Assembly (NCBI RefSeq): GCF_028657195.3
Contig: NZ_JANCPR020000022.1
Span: forward strand, 62,001-126,000
Source of the DNA: Streptomyces iconiensis
GTDB taxonomy: Bacteria > Actinomycetota > Actinomycetes > Streptomycetales > Streptomycetaceae
Direction of reading: 5' to 3'
Length of the DNA stretch: 64,000 nucleotides
Part shown: positions 26,841 to 35,673 of the stretch, piece by piece
Numbering within the stretch: position 1 is the first letter of the stretch
Layout of the letters: the number at the start of each line of letters is the position of its first letter
The notes under the pieces: model-generated
What the model was told of the DNA's origin: nothing
What the model saw: the letters and a program-made list of their open reading frames with translations, nothing else
Databases searched by the model: none
Made by a program: the position numbers and the translations under genes

Positions 26841-26872
26841 CGCGATCTATCGCGTTTGGGTACGCTGGCGGC
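26841..26872 (+). promoter_or_regulatory. Palindromic operator and leaderless promoter of the DUF1707 gene
   Basis: CGCGAT-CT-ATCGCG (26841-26854) is a perfect 6-bp inverted repeat. It overlaps the expected -35 area of a TACGCT -10 box (26861-26866), which lies only seven bases before the GTG. With no Shine-Dalgarno in between, a leaderless transcript is predicted. The divergent fumarase promoter shares this 168-bp gap. Confidence 0.5.
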
Positions 26873-27628
26873 GTGAATGAAGACTCTGCGCGCACCTCGC
26901 TCGAAAAGCAGCCGACCGCAGCACGTCCGCAGGCCCCGGCCGCCGAGGCGGACGTGCGTGCCTCGGACGCCGACCGTGACCGGGTCGCCGACATCCTCCG
27001 CGAGGCCCTCGCCGAGGGGCGGCTCGACGCGGAGGAGCACGGTGAGCGGGTCGGCGCGGTCTACGCAGCCAAGACCGTCGGCGAGCTGGAGCCCATCGTC
27101 AGGGACTTGCCAGCGGGCCGGGAGGACGAGCGCAAGCGGGAGCAGCCACGCGCCGAGCCGGACTCGTACGCGGCGGCGTTCTCCACCTTCGCGGCCTCCT
27201 ACGCCTCCTCGCACACCTCGGTACACGGGAGGTGCCCCTGGAGCGGGCCCAAGGAGAACATGGTCGCGATCTTCAGCAGCTCGGCCCGCAAGGGCCGCTG
27301 GCGCGTACCGCGGAAGATCAACGCGTTCGCGTGCTTCGGCAGCGTCGAGATCGACCTGACCCAGGCACTGTTCGACCACCAGCACGTGCACATCAACGCC
27401 ACCTCGGTCTTCGGCAGCATCGACATCCGTGTCCCCGAGAACATCACGCTCCAGCAGAAGGGCGCCGGGATCTTCGGCGGCTTCGACGTCCACGTCGCCG
27501 ATTCACCGGAAGCGGACGCTCCTGTCGTGCTCGTACAGGGTGCCGCCGTGTTCGGCAGCGTGGAGGCGAAACCCAAGCGCGGCAAGCTCATCCACGACCT
27601 CAGGGAGCGCTTCCGCAAGGAGCGGTAG
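26873..27628 (+). CDS. DUF1707 protein with LiaF-like C-terminal domain
   Basis: A 251-residue protein. The DUF1707 module ASDADRDRVADILREALAEGRLDAEEHGERV (residues ~25-75) is an actinobacterial helical domain often at the N-terminus of membrane or envelope-stress proteins. The C-terminal half has repeated short strands (FACFGSVEIDL, TSVFGSIDIRV, AGIFGGFDVHV, AAVFGSVEAKP), the beta-solenoid pattern of LiaF-like/DUF2154 proteins. No clear membrane helix is seen between them. Start GTG 26873 fits the adjacent promoter. Function unknown; envelope sensing is a family-level guess. Confidence 0.82.
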   Translation: MNEDSARTSLEKQPTAARPQAPAAEADVRASDADRDRVADILREALAEGRLDAEEHGERVGAVYAAKTVGELEPIVRDLPAGREDERKREQPRAEPDSYAAAFSTFAASYASSHTSVHGRCPWSGPKENMVAIFSSSARKGRWRVPRKINAFACFGSVEIDLTQALFDHQHVHINATSVFGSIDIRVPENITLQQKGAGIFGGFDVHVADSPEADAPVVLVQGAAVFGSVEAKPKRGKLIHDLRERFRKER

Positions 27629-27862
27629 AACCCGGTCACAAGGCGCCGTGAAGGCCGCTCGCGGGCGGGCTCCGGCGCTCTGAGCGGGGCGGGGAGCGCC
27701 ACAGAGCGCGCCAGGAGCGCGTTCAGGGGGCGCCACGGTATGCATACCGCCGCGCACAGCGGGTAGGGCTCGGGCATCGTCTCTCGTACGGTTGCCTCGC
27801 GAACTGCCGTGCGTAGCAAGACGGATGAAGGGGAACCTCCGTCGTCTCGTCAGGAGCAGACC

Positions 27863-28222
27863 GTGCTGCAACCGCCGCATCAGACCCTGCAGGCAGCCGC
27901 CACCGTCCCCGTACAGCGCACGCCAGCGCGGGAGGACCAAGCGGGGCCCTGGCACGCGGACGCCGTCTGCCGCCGTGATGAGGCCGGTCTCTTCTTCGCC
28001 CCGTCCAAGGAGCCGACCGCGGCCCGGCTTTCGCGCGAACAGGCCGCCAAGCGCGTGTGCGCCCGGTGCCCCGTACTGGTCGAGTGCCGCGAACACGCCC
28101 TGCTCATGCCCGAGCCCTACGGCGTCTGGGGCGGCCTCACAGCAGCCGAACGCCGGGTAGTCCTCTCCCGCCGCCGCCGAGCCACCACCCCAGACCCCAC
28201 CGACGTCCCCCGCATCGCCTAG
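27863..28222 (+). CDS. WhiB-like iron-sulfur transcription factor
   Basis: A 119-residue protein from GTG 27863, with AGGAG six bases upstream; a frame starting at 27809 has no ribosome site. Four cluster cysteines are at C36, C66, C69 and C75 (C-x29-C-x2-C-x5-C), followed by YGVWGGLTAAERR, the Wbl turn, and a basic tail. Its place between fumarase and glpX resembles wblI of S. coelicolor, but that assignment rests on remembered gene order. Wbl proteins bind primary sigma factor and respond to redox or nitric oxide. Confidence 0.93.
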   Translation: MLQPPHQTLQAAATVPVQRTPAREDQAGPWHADAVCRRDEAGLFFAPSKEPTAARLSREQAAKRVCARCPVLVECREHALLMPEPYGVWGGLTAAERRVVLSRRRRATTPDPTDVPRIA

Positions 28223-28238
28223 CCCCTCCCCGAACACC

Positions 28239-28463
28239 GCGGGAGAGGGCACCAAAAGAGGGGGCGCGGGGAACGGCGCGCCAAGCGCCAACGCACGCAG
28301 GGCCCGCGACGCACCGAGGGGGCACCCCCTCATCGGAAGCTGCGGGAGAGGGCGCCGAAAGAGGGGGCGCGGGGAACGGCGCGCCAAGCGCCAACGCACG
28401 CAGGGCCCGCGACGCACCGAGGGGGCACCCCCTCATCGGAAGGGGGCACCCCCTCATCGGACG
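28239..28463. repeat. 103-bp direct repeat, two copies plus a partial third
   Basis: Copy 1 (28239-28339) and copy 2 (28342-28442) are almost identical and start GCGGGAGAGGGC. A third copy keeps only the final ~21 bases (to ~28463). The internal GGGGCGCGGGGAACGGCGCG is very close to a motif scattered between genes in many Streptomyces genomes. The GGGGGCACCCCC inverted repeat at the end of each copy could terminate transcription between the convergent wbl and glpX genes. Confidence 0.85.
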
Positions 28464-28517
28464 GCGTCCGAGAGGGAGCCCCCACCTCTTGAGTCGGACG
28501 GCACCCCGCGAGGGGCC

Positions 28518-29552
28518 CTAGCGGGCGCGATCGAAGTCGACAGCGCTGTAAGCGCGCAGCTTGGACAGCTGGTGCACGGACTCGATCTGGCGGATCGTCC
28601 CCGACTTGGACCGCATCACGAGTGACTGTGTATAGGCGCGCTCGCCGCGGAAGTGGACGCCGCGGAGCAGATCGCCGTCGGTGATGCCGGTGGCGACGAA
28701 GAAGACGTTCTCGCCGCTGACCAGGTCCTCGGTCTGCAGGACCCGGTCCAGATCGTGCCCGGCGTCGAGGGCGCGGGCGCGCTCCTCGTCGTCCTTGGGC
28801 CACAGCCTGCCCTGTATGGTCCCGCCGAGGCACTTGATCGCGCAGGCCGCGATGATGCCTTCGGGCGTGCCGCCGACGCCGAGGAGCAGGTCGACGCCGG
28901 TCTCCTCGCGCACGGTCATGACGGCGCCGGCGACATCGCCGTCCGAGATGAACTTGACGCGCGCGCCCGCCTCCCTGACCTCCTGCACCAGGCCCTCGTG
29001 GCGCGGCCTGTCCAGGACGACGACGGTGACATCGCCGACGGCGCAGCCCTTGGACTTGGCGATGCGGCGGATGTTCACGGCAGGCGGCGCCGTGATGTCC
29101 ACGAACTCCGCGGCTTCGGGGCCCGTCACCAGCTTGTCCATGTAGAAGACGGCGCTCGGGTCGAACATCGTGCCCCGCTCGGCGACCGCCAGTACGGAGA
29201 CGGCGTTGCCCATGCCCTTGGCGGTGAGCGTGGTGCCGTCCACCGGATCGACGGCGACATCGCACTCGGCGCCCGTACCGTCCCCGACGCGCTCGCCGTT
29301 GAAGAGCATCGGCGCCTCGTCCTTCTCGCCCTCGCCGATCACCACGACGCCGTTCATGGAGACGGTGGAGACGAGGGTGCGCATGGCCTTGACGGCGGCG
29401 CCGTCCGCGCCGTTCTTGTCGCCCCGGCCGACCCAGCGGCCCGATGCCATGGCCCCGGCCTCGGTGACCCGGACGAGTTCCAGGGCGAGGTTGCGGTCGG
29501 GCGCCTCCGGGCTGACTTCGAGCGGGGACGGAAGATGGTGGTGTTCGTTCAT
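28518..29552 (-). CDS. glpX: Fructose-1,6-bisphosphatase, class II
   Basis: A 344-residue GlpX. Motifs include ASGRWVGRGDKNGADGAAV, VVIGEGEKDEAPMLFNGE (metal and phosphate site), DVAVDPVDGTTLTAKG and GVGGTPEGIIAACAIKCLGG. It converts fructose-1,6-bisphosphate to fructose-6-phosphate in gluconeogenesis and is the main such enzyme in most actinobacteria. It is monocistronic here, convergent with the Wbl gene across the 103-bp repeats and divergent from the DUF4245 gene. Confidence 0.96.
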   Translation of the reverse strand: MNEHHHLPSPLEVSPEAPDRNLALELVRVTEAGAMASGRWVGRGDKNGADGAAVKAMRTLVSTVSMNGVVVIGEGEKDEAPMLFNGERVGDGTGAECDVAVDPVDGTTLTAKGMGNAVSVLAVAERGTMFDPSAVFYMDKLVTGPEAAEFVDITAPPAVNIRRIAKSKGCAVGDVTVVVLDRPRHEGLVQEVREAGARVKFISDGDVAGAVMTVREETGVDLLLGVGGTPEGIIAACAIKCLGGTIQGRLWPKDDEERARALDAGHDLDRVLQTEDLVSGENVFFVATGITDGDLLRGVHFRGERAYTQSLVMRSKSGTIRQIESVHQLSKLRAYSAVDFDRAR

Positions 29553-29756
29553 CGGAACACACCTTTCTGTACGGCGTCATGGGCCGTGCTGAGCTGGCGA
29601 GGGTGTCTGAGACTCTACCGGGCTGCGGCAGACTGAGCAGGGGTGCCCACGTATGAGCGGTTACCTGCGTAGGTGTGGAATCGGCCGGTATGGGACTTCC
29701 GATTCGGACGTGGCCCCTGGCGGAGGCGCCTGGCCCGCATAAGGGACGATGGTGGC

Positions 29757-30362
29757 ATGGCAGCAGACAAGAAGCGCGGCGCGCAGGCGGTGCGGGACAT
29801 GATCATCTCGCTGGCGGTCATCGTGCTGGCCGCCTGGGTGATCTACCTGTTCATCCCGCACGATGACAAGAAGGACCCGGTCAAGCCCGTCAGTTACACC
29901 GTGGAGCTGAACTCGGCACGGCGCGCCGCGCCGTACCCGGTCGCGGCACCCGAGGGCCTGTCCAAGAACTGGCGCGCCACCTCCGTCCGTTACGCGGCCG
30001 ACAGCCCCAAGGGCTCTGCCTGGCACCTGGGCTTCATGACGCCCGACAACGAGTACGCCACCGTCGAACAGACCGACAAGCCGCGTCCTCAGAAGTTCAT
30101 CGAGGACGTCACGCAGGGCGCCGAGAAGACGGCGAAGACCCAGCGCGTCGGCGGCGACGAGTGGACGCGCTACGAGGGGGAGAAGTACGACGCCCTCGTA
30201 CGGACGTTCAAGAACGGCAAGAAGGGCACGTCCGTGACCGTGGTCACCGGGACCGCGTCCTTCAAGCAGCTCGGCCAACTCGCCGGCGCGCTGCAGGCCA
30301 AGAACGTGAAGGTCGAAACCGGCTCGCCCGCGCCCCAGAAGGCCACGGCGGCCGACGGCTGA
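29757..30362 (+). CDS. DUF4245 domain membrane-anchored protein
   Basis: A 201-residue protein. A single N-terminal signal-anchor helix (MIISLAVIVLAAWVIYLFI) follows a short basic cytoplasmic stretch. The outside domain begins PVSYTVELNSARRAAPYPVAAPEGL and contains WHLGFMTPDNEYATVEQ. ATG 29757 is chosen over an in-frame codon at 29673 because the extension is not family-like. Conserved next to glpX in streptomycetes; function unknown. Confidence 0.88.
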   Translation: MAADKKRGAQAVRDMIISLAVIVLAAWVIYLFIPHDDKKDPVKPVSYTVELNSARRAAPYPVAAPEGLSKNWRATSVRYAADSPKGSAWHLGFMTPDNEYATVEQTDKPRPQKFIEDVTQGAEKTAKTQRVGGDEWTRYEGEKYDALVRTFKNGKKGTSVTVVTGTASFKQLGQLAGALQAKNVKVETGSPAPQKATAADG

Positions 30363-30396
30363 GAAGGGCCGTGTCCGGCGACGGCTGAGAGAAGGC

Positions 30397-30432
30397 CACG
30401 ACCGGTGACAGGCTCACGACCGGTGACAGGCT
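30397..30432. repeat. 18-bp perfect direct repeat
   Basis: CACGACCGGTGACAGGCT occurs twice back to back and a third, diverged copy begins after it. It is in the gap between the DUF4245 gene and the convergent nitroreductase gene. No function is visible. Confidence 0.7.
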
Positions 30433-30572
30433 GACGATCGGCTGCCGGGCACTGTGCCGGGCAGCCGGTGCGTGCCTTGCCGACCAGCCGGTGTGTGGCT
30501 CGCGGTGATGTGCCGCGCGCGGCAGATGACTGCCGCGCAGCCGGCTTCCACCGTCCGGCCGGACAACGGAAT

Positions 30573-30608
30573 GCCCCCCGCGCGAGGGGGGGAGAACGCG
30601 CGGGGGGC
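30573..30608. terminator. Bidirectional hairpin between convergent genes
   Basis: GCCCCCCGCGCG (30573-30584) pairs perfectly over 12 bp with CGCGCGGGGGGC (30597-30608), leaving a 12-base loop. It lies between the ends of the DUF4245 gene (+) and the nitroreductase gene (-), so it can serve both. Confidence 0.75.
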
Positions 30609-30661
30609 TGCTCACTGCCGGTGGCGTCCGGTGCTGTCGCACGGCGCCCTTCCCGGCTGGA

Positions 30662-31255
30662 TCAGAGGACGGTCACCACGTCGTCGTAGGACAGCCGCGG
30701 GGAGCGGGGGAACCACGCGTCCGGGCCCGGCTTGCCGATGTTGACCACCATCAGCACGCGCTGGCGGCCGTCGCCGAAGAACTCCTTGTTGACGCCGTCG
30801 GCGTCGAAGCCGGTCATCGGGCCCGCGGCGAGCCCGGCGGCGCGCACGCCGATGAGGAAGTAGGCGGCCTGGAGGGTGGCGTTGAGGCTGCCCGCCGACT
30901 CGCGTACCGACTCCTCCGAGAAGACCGCGTCCTTGATGTGCGGAGCGTGCGGAAGCAGCTCGGGCAGGCGCTCGTGGAAGTCCAGGTGGTACGAGAGGAC
31001 GGCGACGAGCGGTGCGGTACGGGTCTTGGGCTGGTTGCCCTCGGCCATGTGGCCGCACAGGCGTTCGCGGGCCTCGTCGCTGCGGATGAGGGTCACGCGC
31101 AGCGGGGACTGGTTGAACGCGGTGGGGCCGTACTTGACCAGGTCGTATATCGCCTGGACCTGCTCGTCGGAGACCGGCTCTTCGGTGAAGGTGTTGGCGG
31201 TGCGTGCCTCGCGGAAGAGGAGATCCTGGGCAGCGGAGTCGAGGACAAGAGCCAT
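30662..31255 (-). CDS. Nitroreductase-family protein (malonic semialdehyde reductase/RutE-like)
   Basis: A 197-residue flavoprotein of the short RutE-like subgroup. Features are the FMN-binding start LFREARTANTFTEEPVSDEQVQAIYDLVKYGPTAFNQSP and the C-terminal INIGKPG-like strand (VVNIGKPGPDAWFPRSPR). A longer in-frame extension to 31489 was rejected because it crosses the upstream promoter-like region. The 160-bp upstream gap has the palindrome GTAGCTAC flanked by AAGT and CACTT (around 31306-31322), a possible operator. No other pyrimidine-degradation genes are near, so the substrate is uncertain. Confidence 0.85.
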   Translation of the reverse strand: MALVLDSAAQDLLFREARTANTFTEEPVSDEQVQAIYDLVKYGPTAFNQSPLRVTLIRSDEARERLCGHMAEGNQPKTRTAPLVAVLSYHLDFHERLPELLPHAPHIKDAVFSEESVRESAGSLNATLQAAYFLIGVRAAGLAAGPMTGFDADGVNKEFFGDGRQRVLMVVNIGKPGPDAWFPRSPRLSYDDVVTVL

Positions 31256-31415
31256 GGGGGATGGTGCCTTTTCTTGCGAGACATTCGTAGTGGTGCCACG
31301 TATAAGTGTAGCTACCACTTGTTCAAGGTTGAACCATGGCGGTAGGTGGCGTACGTCCCACTCGGCCCATGTGTCACCCCGGCTCCCCGTCGTCCGCTTC
31401 GTCCCCCTTATCCCC

Positions 31416-31673
31416 CTAGTCTTCTTCGTCCTCGTCCGCTTCGCCGTCGTCCCCCGCTTCCTCCTCCAGCACCGCGTCCAGCCGAGCACGCGCGCCCTCC
31501 AGCCAGGCGCGGCAGACGGCCGCCAGTTCCTCGCCGCGCTCCCACAGCTCCAGCGACTCCTCCAGCGTGGAGCCGCCGGCCTCCAGCCGCTGCACGACCT
31601 CGACCAGCTCGGCCCTCGCCTGCTCGTAGCTGAGGGAGGAGTCGGCGGGCGCGGCTTCCGTTTCCGTCGTCAT
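31416..31673 (-). CDS. xseB: Exodeoxyribonuclease VII small subunit
   Basis: An 85-residue protein with the XseB core LSYEQARAELVEVVQRLEAGGSTLEESLELWERGEELAAVCRAWLEGARARLD and an acidic Asp/Glu tail. It lies ten bases after xseA on the same strand and forms the multimeric coat of exonuclease VII, which degrades single-stranded DNA. Confidence 0.95.
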   Translation of the reverse strand: MTTETEAAPADSSLSYEQARAELVEVVQRLEAGGSTLEESLELWERGEELAAVCRAWLEGARARLDAVLEEEAGDDGEADEDEED

Positions 31674-31682
31674 ACGCTCAGC

Positions 31683-32897
31683 CTACGCACGGGGAGTGAC
31701 AGTGACGCCGAACTCTCCTTCGGCCACCCGCGCCCGCAGCGCCTCGCCCCCGGCGACCTCCTCCGCGTCCCGCACGACCCCGCCGTCCTCGCGCTGGAGC
31801 ACCGCGTACCCGCGCTTCAGCGTCGCCGCCGGCGACAGCGCGACGACGCGCGCGTGGGTGTGTGCCAGCTCGTCCTCCGCGCGCGCCAACCTGTGGTCGA
31901 GCACCCGCCGCGTACGGTCCAGCAGCGCCGCCACGTCGTCCTCCCTGTCCTCGACCATCGTGTGCGGATCGGCCATCACCGGGCGGCTCATCACCTCGAC
32001 CAGCCCCCGCTCCTCGCGCTCCAGCCTGCCGCTGATCACCCGCCAGGCCCGCTCCCGCAGCACCCGCACGCGCTCGTGCTCCTCGCCCACATCAGGAACG
32101 GTGTCCTTCGCCGCGTGCGTGGGTGTGCGGGCACGCAGATCGGCCACCAGATCGAGCAGCGGCGCGTCCGCCTCGTGCCCGATCGCGGACACCACAGGTG
32201 TGCGGGCAGCTGCGACGGCGCGCACCAGCCGCTCGTCCGAGAACGGCAGTAGATCCTCCATCCCGCCGCCGCCCCGCGTCACGATGATCACGTCCACATC
32301 CGTGCGCGCGTCCAGCTCATGCAGCGCCTCGATGATCTGCGGCACGGCGTACGCCCCCTGCACCGCCGTGTTGCGCACCTCGAAGCGCACCGCAGGCCAG
32401 CGCTCCCGCGCGGTGTGCAGCACGTCCCGCTCAGCGTCCGAGGCCCGCCCGGTGATCAGCCCTATGCGCTGCGGCAGGAACGGCAGCCGCTTCTTGCGTT
32501 CGGCCGCGAACAGTCCCTCAGCCGCCAGCGCCTTCTTCAACCGCTCAAGACGCGCGAGGAGTTCGCCCACCCCCACGGGCCGGATCTCGGCGGCGCGCAG
32601 GGAGAGCCGTCCCGTCTTCTCGTACCACTCCGGTTTCGCGTGCACCACCACGCGCGTGCCCTCGCCGATCACGTCCTTGACCTGCTCGTAGACGGGACGG
32701 AAGCAGGTGACGCTCAGGGAGACCTCACGGGACGGGTCACGCAGCGTCAGGAAGACCACCCCCGCGCCGGGGCGCGGGGACAGCTGGATGATCTGCCCCT
32801 CGACCCAGACGGCCCCGAGCCTGTCGATCCATCCACGGATCAGCCGTGAGACCTCGCTGACGGGGATCGGTGCCTCTGCGGACGTGGTGAGAGCCAT
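31683..32897 (-). CDS. xseA: Exodeoxyribonuclease VII large subunit
   Basis: A 404-residue protein. An N-terminal OB-fold (VSEVSRLIRGWIDRLGAVWVEGQI) is followed by the catalytic region RIGLITGRASDAERDVLHTARERWP and VIIVTRGGGGMEDLLPFSDERLVRAV. A coiled-coil C-terminal part binds XseB. It degrades single-stranded DNA from both ends in repair and recombination. It is co-directional with xseB. Confidence 0.96.
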   Translation of the reverse strand: MALTTSAEAPIPVSEVSRLIRGWIDRLGAVWVEGQIIQLSPRPGAGVVFLTLRDPSREVSLSVTCFRPVYEQVKDVIGEGTRVVVHAKPEWYEKTGRLSLRAAEIRPVGVGELLARLERLKKALAAEGLFAAERKKRLPFLPQRIGLITGRASDAERDVLHTARERWPAVRFEVRNTAVQGAYAVPQIIEALHELDARTDVDVIIVTRGGGGMEDLLPFSDERLVRAVAAARTPVVSAIGHEADAPLLDLVADLRARTPTHAAKDTVPDVGEEHERVRVLRERAWRVISGRLEREERGLVEVMSRPVMADPHTMVEDREDDVAALLDRTRRVLDHRLARAEDELAHTHARVVALSPAATLKRGYAVLQREDGGVVRDAEEVAGGEALRARVAEGEFGVTVTPRA

Positions 32898-32944
32898 ACG
32901 GGAAGGCTAGGCCCTGCCACCGACAGCCCGTTCCGGCGCCGGGC

Positions 32945-34351
32945 TCACACGCCCTTGACGTGGCGCTTGCGCAGGACGACCAGTACCACGAGGGCGATCA
33001 CCAGCCAGCCCAGGCCGATCCAGTGGGCCTCGGAGTTGGCGGTGACGATCACCGCCACGATGATCGCGAGCCCGGCCAGCGGCAGCACCCAGTCCCGCAG
33101 GACGCTCACCCGGTGCCCGCTGTCGCCCCTGCGCAGCCCGTAGTAGCCGACGACCGACAGGTGCAGCATGCCGAACGCCGTCAGCGCGCCCATGTCGACG
33201 ATCGACACCAGCCGGTCCAGCCCGTCCGCCGCTCGCGCCGCCCACACGGCGGCGCACAGCGTGAGCACGGCGCTCACCAGCAGTGCCCTGCTCGGCACCT
33301 TCGTGTGCGGGCTCGTCCGGCCCAGCACGCGCGGCAGCCGTCCGTCGCGGGCCATCGCGAACAGCAGCCGGGAGGCAGCGGCCTGCCCCGCCAGCGCCGC
33401 GAAGGCCGCGCCGATCGCCTTGCTCACCGCCACCGTCGTCTCCAGCCAACTGCCGACGGCCGCATTGACGGCCACATAGAAGGCCGATCCCTGCGCCGCC
33501 GGGTCCTTCGCCAGCTCGCGTGAGGAGTCGGCCGAGAGCAGCGCGGCCAGGTACGTCTGGACGAAGAAGAGGACGCCCGTCACGAGCAGGCACCACACCA
33601 GGGCACGCGCGACCTTCGTGGCGCGCTCTCCCCTGCCGCCGAGCGCCTCCTCGGCGAAGTTCGCGATGGCGTCGAAGCCGAGAAAGGAGAGCACGGCGAC
33701 CGAGACGGCACCGAGCAGCGCCGTCATCGAGAAGGCCCGGTCCCCGGTCAGCGGGCTGAGCCAGTCCCGCTCGGGCCCCTCCTGCACCAGCACCACCACT
33801 GCGGCACCGATGAACACCAGGAGCACCACGATTTCCATCGCCAGCACGAGGAAGCCGACGACCGCCGCCCTGCGCACCCCCGACAGATTGAGCGCCGTGG
33901 TGAGCACCACCGCGATCGCCGTCCAGATCCACTGGTCGACGGAGGGCACCAGCTGCGCCATGGCGATGCCGGAGAACAAGTAGGCGACCGCCGGGATGAG
34001 CAGGTAGTCGAGCATCATCATCCAGCCGGCCACGAACCCCGCGCCGTCCCCGAGCCCCGCACGCGCGTACGCGTAGACGGAGCCCGCCTGCGGCACCGTA
34101 CGGATCATGCGTGCGTACGAGTACGCCGTGAACGACATGGCCACCGTCGCCACCGCGTACACCAGCGGCACCACGCCGTGACTCCGCGCGTCGAGCGCGC
34201 CGTAGATACCGACGGGGGCCATCGGGGCGATGAACAGCAGACCGTAGACGATCAGGTCGCGCAGGCTGAGGCTGGGCCTCAGACCGCCGTCCTCGGGACC
34301 CTCGGGACCGTCTCCTGCGAATGCCGATGTGCGTGCGCGAGCTCCAGGCAT
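32945..34351 (-). CDS. APC-family amino acid permease
   Basis: A 468-residue transporter with about 12 hydrophobic segments. It starts at ATG 34351, with ~30 hydrophilic residues, then SLSLRDLIVYGLLFIAPMAPVGIYGAL, the first-helix motif of APC transporters. Also seen are YAYARAGLGDGAGFVAGWMMMLDY and SFLGFDAIANFAEEALGG. The extension upstream lies antisense to ispH and was rejected. The YgjI/putrescine-importer-like subgroup is suggested, but substrate cannot be fixed. Confidence 0.9.
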   Translation of the reverse strand: MPGARARTSAFAGDGPEGPEDGGLRPSLSLRDLIVYGLLFIAPMAPVGIYGALDARSHGVVPLVYAVATVAMSFTAYSYARMIRTVPQAGSVYAYARAGLGDGAGFVAGWMMMLDYLLIPAVAYLFSGIAMAQLVPSVDQWIWTAIAVVLTTALNLSGVRRAAVVGFLVLAMEIVVLLVFIGAAVVVLVQEGPERDWLSPLTGDRAFSMTALLGAVSVAVLSFLGFDAIANFAEEALGGRGERATKVARALVWCLLVTGVLFFVQTYLAALLSADSSRELAKDPAAQGSAFYVAVNAAVGSWLETTVAVSKAIGAAFAALAGQAAASRLLFAMARDGRLPRVLGRTSPHTKVPSRALLVSAVLTLCAAVWAARAADGLDRLVSIVDMGALTAFGMLHLSVVGYYGLRRGDSGHRVSVLRDWVLPLAGLAIIVAVIVTANSEAHWIGLGWLVIALVVLVVLRKRHVKGV

Positions 34352-34522
34352 GCCGACCAGCTTGCCGCAAAGTACGGCCCCACCAGTGGACCGCCGTGAA
34401 CCGGCGCACACGGGCACAGGAACGAACCGGCGCACGCGCCGACCCGTGCCGTACGCCGTGTCGCGTGTCCTTCGCCCGAAGGTGGCTCTCGTGCCGCTCG
34501 CCCGCGCCCTTACGATGGACGC

Positions 34523-35539
34523 ATGACTGCAACGCCCGCCCGCCGAGTCCTCCTCGCCGCCCCGCGCGGCTACTGCGCCGGTGTGGACCGAGCCGTGATC
34601 GCCGTCGAGAAGGCGCTGGAGCAGTACGGCGCCCCGATCTACGTTCGCCACGAGATCGTGCACAACAAGTACGTGGTCAAGACCCTGGAGAAAAAGGGCG
34701 CGATCTTCGTCGAGGAGACGGAGGAGGTGCCCGAGGGGGAGATCGTCATCTTCTCCGCACACGGCGTGGCCCCCGTCGTCCACGAGGAAGCCGAACGCGG
34801 CAAACTCGCCACCATCGACGCCACCTGCCCCCTTGTCACCAAGGTCCACAAGGAGGCGGTCCGCTACGCCAACGAGGACTACGACATCCTCCTGATCGGC
34901 CACGAGGGCCACGAGGAGGTCGTCGGAACCAGCGGCGAGGCGCCCGAGCACATCACCCTCGTCGACGGCCCCGACGACGTGAAGAACGTCGAGGTCCGCG
35001 ACCCCGACAAGGTGGTCTGGCTCTCCCAGACCACCCTCTCCGTGGACGAGACCATGGAGACGGTCGACGCCATCAAGGGCCGCTACCCCAACCTCCTCTC
35101 GCCGCCCAGCGACGACATCTGCTACGCCACCCAGAACCGCCAGACCGCCATCAAGCAGGTGGCGGCCGATGCCGACCTCGTGCTGGTCGTGGGCTCCAAG
35201 AACTCCTCCAACTCCGTCCGGCTGGTCGAGACGGCCCTCACCCATGGGGCCGACGCCGGGCACCTGATCGACTCGGCCGACGAGATCGACGAGGCATGGC
35301 TGGAGGGCGTCGGGACGATCGGCCTCTCCTCCGGTGCCTCCGTGCCCGAGGTGCTGGTCGACGGCGTCCTGGAGTGGCTCGCGCAGCGCGGCTGGGAGGA
35401 CGTCGAGATCGTCAAGCCGGTCGACGAGCACATGCAGTTCTCGCTCCCCAAGGAGCTGCGCCGCGACCTGCGCGCCGAGGCGGCCAAGGCCACGGACCGC
35501 ACCGAGGCGGCCCAGGCGACGGACCCGGCACACGCCTGA
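34523..35539 (+). CDS. ispH: 4-hydroxy-3-methylbut-2-enyl diphosphate reductase
   Basis: A 338-residue iron-sulfur enzyme with the three cluster cysteines in APRGYCAGVDRAV, IDATCPLVTKVH and DDICYATQNRQTA, and proton-relay Glu in a VVGSKNSSNSVRL context. It makes IPP and DMAPP, the last step of the MEP isoprenoid pathway. A TACGAT -10-like box ends six bases before the ATG with no Shine-Dalgarno, so leaderless expression is likely. The C-terminal ~20 residues form an Ala/Thr-rich repeat tail (KATDRTEAAQATD). Confidence 0.96.
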   Translation: MTATPARRVLLAAPRGYCAGVDRAVIAVEKALEQYGAPIYVRHEIVHNKYVVKTLEKKGAIFVEETEEVPEGEIVIFSAHGVAPVVHEEAERGKLATIDATCPLVTKVHKEAVRYANEDYDILLIGHEGHEEVVGTSGEAPEHITLVDGPDDVKNVEVRDPDKVVWLSQTTLSVDETMETVDAIKGRYPNLLSPPSDDICYATQNRQTAIKQVAADADLVLVVGSKNSSNSVRLVETALTHGADAGHLIDSADEIDEAWLEGVGTIGLSSGASVPEVLVDGVLEWLAQRGWEDVEIVKPVDEHMQFSLPKELRRDLRAEAAKATDRTEAAQATDPAHA

Positions 35540-35673
35540 CCGGTCACGCGCCCGGCGGTCGGCATGCGTGACCGGTCAACCGGTCACGCACACCAACTGG
35601 CCGCGCGCCCGGTGGTGTTCCGGCCGTACGGGGTACGGGCCATGAGCTGCCGGGGGCTACGGCTTCCGGGCGG

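Noticed and set aside
26705..27493. Upstream extension of the class I fumarase frame
   Set aside because: It is antisense to the DUF1707 gene and the family's N-terminus matches ATG 26704.
34352..35533. Upstream extension of the APC permease frame
   Set aside because: It is antisense to ispH; the permease family begins near ATG 34351.
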